Source: Bubalus kerabau
Taxonomy: Eukaryota > Chordata > Mammalia > Artiodactyla > Bovidae
Length of the DNA stretch: 64,000 nucleotides
Assembly: GCF_029407905.1 (NCBI RefSeq)
Contig: NC_073643.1
Location: 37,916,501 to 37,980,500 of the forward strand
Direction of reading: 5' to 3'
The first letter of the stretch is position 1. Every line of letters starts with the position of its first letter. A program made the position numbers and the translations under genes. The notes under the pieces are model-generated. The model worked only from the letters and a program-made list of their open reading frames with translations, ran no database searches and was not told where the DNA came from. Positions 58,928-64,000 of this stretch are shown here, piece after piece.

Positions 58928-59810
58928 ACTCCTCACTTTGAGGAGACAAGTCCCAATTGGACTACTCCAAGACCGTCAGTCTCGAATATTCTAGAGTGGG
59001 GAATTGCCTCACCCTTCTGGAAGGATTCTGCTTCTCAATGCCCAGACCTTTCATTTTAGCAGGTAGTGGATGGCAGCAGGGGAACTGAGCACTCAGGCGA
59101 GGAGGAACCCACCCGGTAGGGTGGAAGAGGGGGCCTGATCACCCCCCTGGGAGGGATTAGAAGGGGCACAGACCCACAGGAGCCTGGAATAGGCAGGTGG
59201 CAACGATTGCTTGGTACACAGGTTGACGAGTGTGTTAGGGCTTAGGAAGGATATTTGTGAAGGTCATTTAGGAGGTAGTATCCATGCCGTCTCGGGCAAA
59301 ATTATTACCAAGCAAATGCCAGGGGATTTTTAGAAGAAGAAACTTGGTTTTTGTGTACTCATATTCTGCCCTCCCCAAGGTGGTGTCCCATCTGCTATGA
59401 ATTCTTGACCCCCTTGGAATTGTCAGGATAGAAGGAGGGGGATACATAAATGAGTACAAATTGGCTTTTCTAGAGACGGCCTGGGACGTGGGATATTTAA
59501 TCCATCTGTATTTTCATCCAGACCTGATCAAGCCCACCAAGGCAGAATGGACTTTAAAAGTTAAGGGAGAAACAGTCTTGGATCACGTGGTGTTCTGGTT
59601 CGGCTGTGCTGACAGGCAGGTGAAGACACGCCAATCCTCCTTCTCCCTCTGGGATCTGGCAGATATGGCTCTTCTCACCCCAATTAGGAAGGAGGCAGAA
59701 TGGCAATTGAAGTGTCATTGAGTGGAAATATCAGAAGTACATAGGGTACTGAGAACTTCATAGACAGAACAAAAAGGAAAAGTAGAAGAAGGTCTGAGAA
59801 AGTAAGCAAG
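58928..59810 (+). other. ERV leader region
   Basis: 883 bp between PBS and gag, long for a class I element. G-rich and purine-rich at 59060-59190. It contains the pre-gag frame listed separately. Confidence 0.8.
59284..59721 (+). pseudogene. Pre-gag reading frame in ERV leader, unknown
   Basis: From the ATG at 59284 one frame runs to the stop at 59719-59721 (145 codons plus stop), broken only by a TGA at 59398-59400. The first part is basic (MPSRAKLLPSKC, then FRRR). The second part is rich in W and F (AFLETAWDVGYLIHLYFHPD; VVFWFGCADRQVK; SFSLWDLADMALLTP). It lies in a different frame from gag, about 90 bases upstream of the matrix start, and is too far from the capsid homologies to be a displaced gag piece. 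I do not recognise it. It may be an accessory leader protein remnant or, less likely, a chance frame. Confidence 0.45.
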
Positions 59811-60160
59811 ATGAGGGGAAGTGAATCTAAGGCAACTGTATTGGAGTGCATGATTAAACATTTAAAGAAGGGATTTGGAGGAGACTATGGGGTGAAGATG
59901 AAGCCTAACCACCTCCACATACTCTGTGAGGTCAAATGGCCCCCTATGGGAGTAGGGTGGCCACCAGAGAACACCATGAACTTACAAATAGTGGAAGCAG
60001 TCTATACAGTAGTCACAGGAGAGCCAGGACACCTGGATCAATATCCATATACTGACTCATGGCTAGGATTAGCTCAAGACCCTCCTACTTGGACAAGGTT
60101 CTGTATCCAGAAGGGAAAGGGAAAAATATTAATGGCACAAAAATTGACTGATGATAAAAA
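59811..60160 (+). pseudogene. ERV gag, matrix region
   Basis: Matrix homology of the gamma type: KKGFGGDYGVKMKP near residues 19-32, EVKWPPMGVGWPP near 41-53, and EPGHLDQYPYTDSWLGLAQD near 71-90. In a retrovirus this domain targets Gag to the plasma membrane through N-myristoylation at Gly2. Here the ATG is followed by Arg (M-R-G-S), so that signal is absent as read. The frame is lost at an A6 run near 60157-60163, after which the continuation lies in the +1-shifted frame. Confidence 0.9.
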
Positions 60161-60486
60161 AGGAAATTCTACAGGATTTGGACGGGGATGACCTGACCCG
60201 TCCCCTATACTGGTTAATGACATGCCTGCCTCCCAGTGCTCCACCAAGACCAGAGGCCGCCTTAATGCCCAATCCAGGGCCAGGTGAAGTTCCTGCAGCA
60301 GCCACTGCTCTCCCACCAGCTCTCCCGGAGTTCATAGAGCTGCTGTTTCGGCAGGCTCCAATCCCAGCAATGGAGACCTCTGGTCAATGCCCCCAGAATG
60401 CCACCTCAGCTGGACCTCCTAGATTGTATCCACCTCTCCCGCTGAGTACTGATGGGAAGAGGAAAGAAAACACAGCAATTAGATAG
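60161..60486 (+). pseudogene. ERV gag, proline-rich linker region
   Basis: Continues from matrix in a new frame (EILQDLDGDDLTRPLYW) into a proline-rich stretch equivalent to gamma p12. At about 60412-60441 it reads GPPRLYPPLP, resembling a late-domain-type motif used by retroviruses to recruit ESCRT partners. The frame ends in a stop at 60484-60486. Confidence 0.75.
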
Positions 60487-60529
60487 AGGCTGCACTCCGC
60501 CAAGGAACAGGGGGAAAGAACCCCACTAC

Positions 60530-61165
60530 AGATGCCCCTTAGAGAGCTACAACAGCCTCCAGTTCAGGACGCATGGGGCACTATCATCGACCCCCTTTAG
60601 TCTATTATTACCAGCCATTTTCCTCTACGGATATATTAAACTGGCAGAGACATGCTCCACTGTACTCGGGGGAGCCACAAGCCATGATTAGGCTAATGGA
60701 GACTATTTTTCGAACCCACCGCCCTACGTAGGATGACATAATCCAACTACTAGTCTCCCTTTTCAGCCCTGAAGAAAGACACAGGATCCTACCTGAGGCC
60801 AGAAAATGGTTAAGAGAAATGGTACCTGAGGGTACTGCAAACCCGCAGCGGTGGGCAGAACTAGCCACCCCCGTTAAGAGGCCCAACTGGGACTGTAACA
60901 CAGAGAAAGGGAGAGGCCACCTGGAGACATACCAGGTGGCTATTTTACAAGGCCTCAAGAGGGGAGCCCGAAAAGCTATGAGTATTGCAAAACCCTCCAA
61001 AGTGATTCAAAGGGAAAGCGAATCACCCTCTGACTTCTGTGAAAGACTGTGCGAGGCCTATACACTTTATACGCCAATAGACCCAGCCAGAGGCTGCTGA
61101 GTCTCAGGTGGTGATAAATGCAGCCTTTGTATCTCTAGCCTACCCTGAAAACGTCAGATGGGGGA
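60530..61165 (+). pseudogene. ERV gag, capsid region
   Basis: Gamma-type capsid in broken frames: PLRELQQPPVQDAWGTII at the start, then a frame change near 60595, the segment YYYQPFSSTDILNWQRH, a TAG at 60729-60731 and an open stretch to 61097. The major homology region is visible near 61000-61062 (VIQRESESPSDFCERLCEAY). A small insertion at 61085-61092 shifts the frame into the capsid end (SQVVINAAFVSLAYPENVR). Sequence then jumps to protease, so nucleocapsid is deleted. Confidence 0.88.
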
Positions 61166-61180
61166 CACTAAATGACTCAT

Positions 61181-61324
61181 GAATTTTTATACATCCCTGA
61201 ATGCCTAGTACCTTATTTAGGAAGAGACTTGCTGTCTAAATTGGGGGCACAAGTGACCTTTCTCCCCACGAAAGACCCACTGTTGGAGTGGGCTCAACCA
61301 CCTGTTTACTCTTCCACTCAGTAA
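61181..61324 (+). pseudogene. ERV protease C-terminal remnant
   Basis: IPECLVPYLGRDLLSKLGAQ matches the end of a retroviral aspartic protease (the conserved GRD). The catalytic DTG/flap half is missing because of the deletion that also took nucleocapsid. Confidence 0.8.
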
Positions 61325-61939
61325 TCCCTCAACATAAATGGAGGTTGCACAATCTGCCGGCAAGGAAACCGGACGGGCTAAACAGTCAAGAGAGAGAGTT
61401 AACTCAAAAATTCCCCGAGGTCTGGGCGCAAGACAACCCGCCACTCCATCCCTCCCCAGGCTTGCAAAACAAGTCCTACTGGTAATAGAACTCAAACCCC
61501 CTACAATTACGTCAGCACCGCCTTGGGCCTGCCAGACCTTGCTAAGCCGTTTACTCTTTACATGACTGTAAAGGACAAGGTGGCTATGGGAGTGTTGTCC
61601 CAGACTATGGGGACATGGGACAGACCAGTCACTTATCTCTAATCAGCTGGACAATGTTGCCACTGGGGGGCTGGAACGCTTACGGGCAGTTGCTGCAGTT
61701 GCCTTACTGGTCCGGGAGGCAACCAAGCTGATTTTGGGCCAAGATTTGTTCATAAAAGTCCCTTATGAGGTCAACACTCTCCTGCGAGGGGACCCCCATA
61801 AATGGCTGTCAACATCCTGGACTACTCAATACCAGGGACTGTTATGTGAGAACCCCCATGTCACTACTGAGCCTTGTCAGGCCCTGAATCTGGCCACTCT
61901 CTTTCTTGTGGGAGAAGGTGGGCCCTCACATGATTGCAA
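61325..61939 (+). pseudogene. ERV reverse transcriptase remnant, catalytic core deleted
   Basis: The RT N-terminus is readable (KFPEVWAQDNPP, then VIELKP at about 61478-61500). The text then passes directly to the connection domain (SAP...GLPDLAKPFTLYMTVKD, MGVLSQTMGTWDRPVTYL) from about 61507. All palm motifs, including the YxDD box, are absent. A frame near 61734-61961 covers VPYEVNTLLRGDPHKWLSTS and the approach to RNase H. Several stops and frame changes. No polymerase activity is possible. Confidence 0.85.
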
Positions 61940-62170
61940 GGAAATATGCCAGCAGACCTGACTTGAGAGGCTTGCCAATCCCGGACCCAGAATTGGTCCT
62001 GTACACCAAGGGCACCAGCCTGGTGAAACAAGGACAATGACTGTCGGGATATGCAGTAGTCATGGAAGAAACCATCGTTGAGGCTAGCTCTCTGCCATCA
62101 CACTGGTCCGCTCAACAGGCTGAACTATATGCTCTAATCCAGGCTCTTCAGCTGTCAAAAGGACAGAATC
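61940..62170 (+). pseudogene. ERV RNase H remnant
   Basis: Start of RNase H: the first catalytic Asp position reads Lys (LVLYTKGTS, codon 62008-62010), followed by an in-frame stop after KQGQ. The catalytic-Glu segment QAELYALIQALQLSKGQ is present in the 62062-62244 frame. The rest of the domain, with the later catalytic Asp residues, is deleted before integrase. Confidence 0.8.
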
Positions 62171-62174
62171 TCAG

Positions 62175-63044
62175 AACTGCACTGTCTGCTCACAGGTCAA
62201 TGCTGCCTCTCGGCACAGACGGAAACCTCCAGGGATTCAGGTAAAAGGCACTCTGCCCTTTGAACACCTGGAATTGGACTTCACTGAAATGAAACCTAAC
62301 CGACACTACCATTACCTGCTGGTCATAGTATGTATGTTCTCGGGATGGGTAGAAGCTTTTCCTACTCGGACTGAAAGAGCATCAAAAGTAGCCTGGTGCC
62401 TGCTTAGGGAGATAGTTCCCAGATTTGGATTTCCTACCAGCATTGTATCAGACATTGGCCTGGCTTTTGTAGCTGATTTAGTATAACAAGTAAGCAAAAC
62501 TTTAAACCTCAAGTGGAAATTATATAAGGCATACAGGCCCCAGAGTCCTGGGATGGTAGAAGGAACCAACCAGACACTTAAAGAGACACTCTCCAAGTGG
62601 ATCTTAGACACTGACTGTTTCTGGGTGGACTTGTTCCCTGTGGCTCATCTCAGACTAGGGATGACCTCACAGTCCCATGGCTCTTCTCCGTACAAAATGG
62701 TGTATGGGAGGCCCCCTCCCATAATAAAAGAGGTGTCAACAAATTTGCCTCAGGTAAAGGGAGATGAGATTTCACAGCAGATGGAACAACTGGGTAAGGT
62801 AATAAATCAGGTAACTAAGCTTGTACAAGAAAGGGTGCCATTTCCCTTTGGCAAACAGATTCACAAATTTGTGCCCAGGGATCAGGTGTGGTCAAGGACT
62901 GGAAACACGTTGGCCGCACATTGGAAGGGTCCATATACTGTTGTTCTAACCAGCCCTACTGCAGTTAAAGTGGCAGGTGTCACTTCCTGGATCTACCACA
63001 TGAGAGTGAAGAAAGCATACCACGCAGACCCGGAGGATGCCTAG
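62175..63044 (+). pseudogene. ERV integrase with D,D35E residues, one stop codon
   Basis: One frame of about 290 codons broken by a single TAA at 62484-62486. The N-terminal zinc module keeps only its CTVC pair. The catalytic core has the first Asp in LELDFTEMKP (62277-62279), the second in SDIGLAFV (62451-62453) and Glu in GMVEGTNQTLKET (62559-62561). The last two are separated by 35 codons, the retroviral D,D35E spacing. The C-terminal GPY module reads HWKGPYTVVLTSPTAVKVAG. In an intact virus this enzyme joins viral DNA to host DNA. Here the stop lies between the second and third catalytic residues. Confidence 0.92.
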
Positions 63045-63108
63045 CGGACTACACAAAAGGACCCCACTGATCCCCGTGAAACCAAGATCGTCTTAAACAA
63101 GAAAAAGA

Positions 63109-63524
63109 GATGCAGCTCCATAATCAACTGCTGCTACAAGGACTTGCTGGTATCATCTTGAGACTAACCATAGTTTCAATACAAAGAGGGACCTGTGCTA
63201 GAATTAAAGTTGAATGTTGTGTATATATTCCTGATTTATCTGGCTATATATCAGCCACCCTAGATGACATGAAAGGTCAGGTAGAAGTTATGTCTGATGA
63301 CAATCTTCCTTTTTGTCTTCGGTCCTATCGTGGATGAAGGGCAATTGGTGGAAACTATATTTACCATTCTTATAGTTGCCTTGATAGCTCTGCTTTGTGG
63401 ACCCTTTAGTTTACAACGTCTTATGAACTTTGTAACCCAAAGGTTGATGTCGTTCTCCCAAATTGGAGGTCGGAGAGTCAGGGTGCAATATATCCCTATG
63501 AATGATGCTCATACTATTAGTTAA
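63109..63524 (+). pseudogene. ERV env transmembrane subunit remnant
   Basis: The surface subunit is missing. What remains starts in the ectodomain of the transmembrane subunit, with the gamma-type C-X6-CC (Cys codons at 63194, 63215 and 63218). The frame changes near 63290-63340 into the membrane anchor and tail (TIFTILIVALIALLCGPFSL), ending at a stop at 63522-63524. Fusion-competent protein cannot be made from this. Confidence 0.85.
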
Positions 63525-63530
63525 GACATC

Positions 63531-63542
63531 AAGAATGGGGAG
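63531..63542 (+). other. ERV polypurine tract
   Basis: aagaatggggag immediately before the 3' LTR. It is the plus-strand priming site and is interrupted by a T. Confidence 0.75.
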
Positions 63543-64000
63543 TGAAGGAGGAAACAGACAGAACAGGCTCCGTCTTCAAAGCTGGACTCCATCTTGAGCT
63601 GGACTTGGACTTTTAGCTATATGCTCAGTATCTATGGAAATGACAAACCAAGTGGAAAAACAAGCCCCCTGGATGGAGAGCCCCAGGGCTCACACCTAGA
63701 CTCTCTGTTGTCTAAAAGAATACCCTAATTATTTGTGTAACCGAATAGAATCATAAATTGTATTATGCTTATTGGGGTATGACCACAGGCCTATTGATAA
63801 TTGTCCATTGTTAACTACCTAGGCTTAAGGCATATGAATCACGGGTTAACTTTGATTGTATCTTTCTTTTCCTTTGTTCAGACTAGTTTCAGGGAATTTG
63901 GCGAGTTTTGTTTGGACACGTACACTTAGGGTATATAAGGTTTTCAGAAAAATTGGTCAGGGTTCTTGGCTAAGAGGAGATTCCGCCTTGGGCCCGCCAG
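63543..64000 (+). repeat. ERV 3' LTR, cut by window end
   Basis: Begins tgaaggaggaaacagac and aligns with the 5' LTR. TATA box conserved at 63932-63938. After ccttgg it reads gcccgccag where the 5' copy has taataaattg, so the 5' LTR may carry a small deletion or the 3' copy an insertion. Confidence 0.95.

Larger units (their letters stand above)
58388..64000 (+). mobile_element. Class I (gamma-like) endogenous retrovirus, partial at window edge
   Basis: LTR, PBS, leader, gag, pol, env and LTR in canonical order on the plus strand. Class I is indicated by a gamma-type matrix and capsid, an integrase with a GPY module, and a CX6CC transmembrane subunit. Internal deletions removed most of nucleocapsid and protease, the RT catalytic core, part of RNase H and the surface envelope. 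Stops and frameshifts occur in what remains. The 3' LTR runs off the window, so the downstream target-site duplication cannot be checked. Confidence 0.95.

Overview
The window is mammalian nuclear DNA from a ruminant, almost certainly a bovid. The signature is the repeat content: many copies of the tRNA-Glu-headed Bov-tA SINE and its Bov-A/Bov-A2 derivatives, about a dozen BovB (RTE-clade) LINE fragments, ruminant L1, cetartiodactyl CHR SINEs, and older mammalian MIR, L2, L1M, MER5, MaLR and MLT1 fossils. I see no convincing host protein-coding gene, no RNA gene outside SINE heads, no CRISPR and no plasmid or phage feature. It reads as intergenic or deep-intronic sequence. Species cannot be fixed from this sequence alone.

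Layout. 0-8 kb: SINEs, two L1 3' ends and a 1.1-kb BovB. 8-19 kb: old repeats and BovB copies plus an unusual set of foldback (inverted-duplication) structures at 8.4, 12.1-12.6, 13.3 and 18.7 kb. The three large ones have arms of 74-93 bp that differ from each other by about 3-5 percent. 19-33 kb: repeat-poor, with isolated MIR, CHR, L1 and Bov-A2 copies and one unassigned small ORF at 21.4 kb. 33-38.4 kb: a nested stack in which an old L1 (+) is interrupted by a SINE and two BovB copies, one carrying a 5' inversion with a perfect 10-bp target-site duplication (TSD). 39-43.7 kb: BovB, an MLT1 LTR and L2. 43.7-45.7 kb: a 5'-truncated ruminant L1 (-) with a perfect 14-bp TSD. 47-54.6 kb: further BovB, L1 and SINE layers, including a composite SINE block that lies as a unit between one pair of TSDs.

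57.9-64.0 kb: after an antisense MaLR LTR comes a class I (gamma-like) endogenous retrovirus on the + strand. It has a 520-bp 5' LTR, a primer-binding site matching tRNA-Gly, a long leader with an extra pre-gag reading frame, a gag remnant, a pol remnant from which protease, RT and RNase H have lost large pieces, an integrase region that still shows D,D35E, an env remnant reduced to the transmembrane subunit, a polypurine tract, and a 3' LTR cut by the window edge. Every ORF carries stops, frameshifts or deletions, so the element is not protein-competent. By hand count the LTRs differ at roughly 8-9 percent of sites.

The genes here do not form a host pathway. The window is a stratified record of retroelement insertion. 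The most unusual signals are the cluster of short-loop inverted duplications and the ERV's pre-gag frame.
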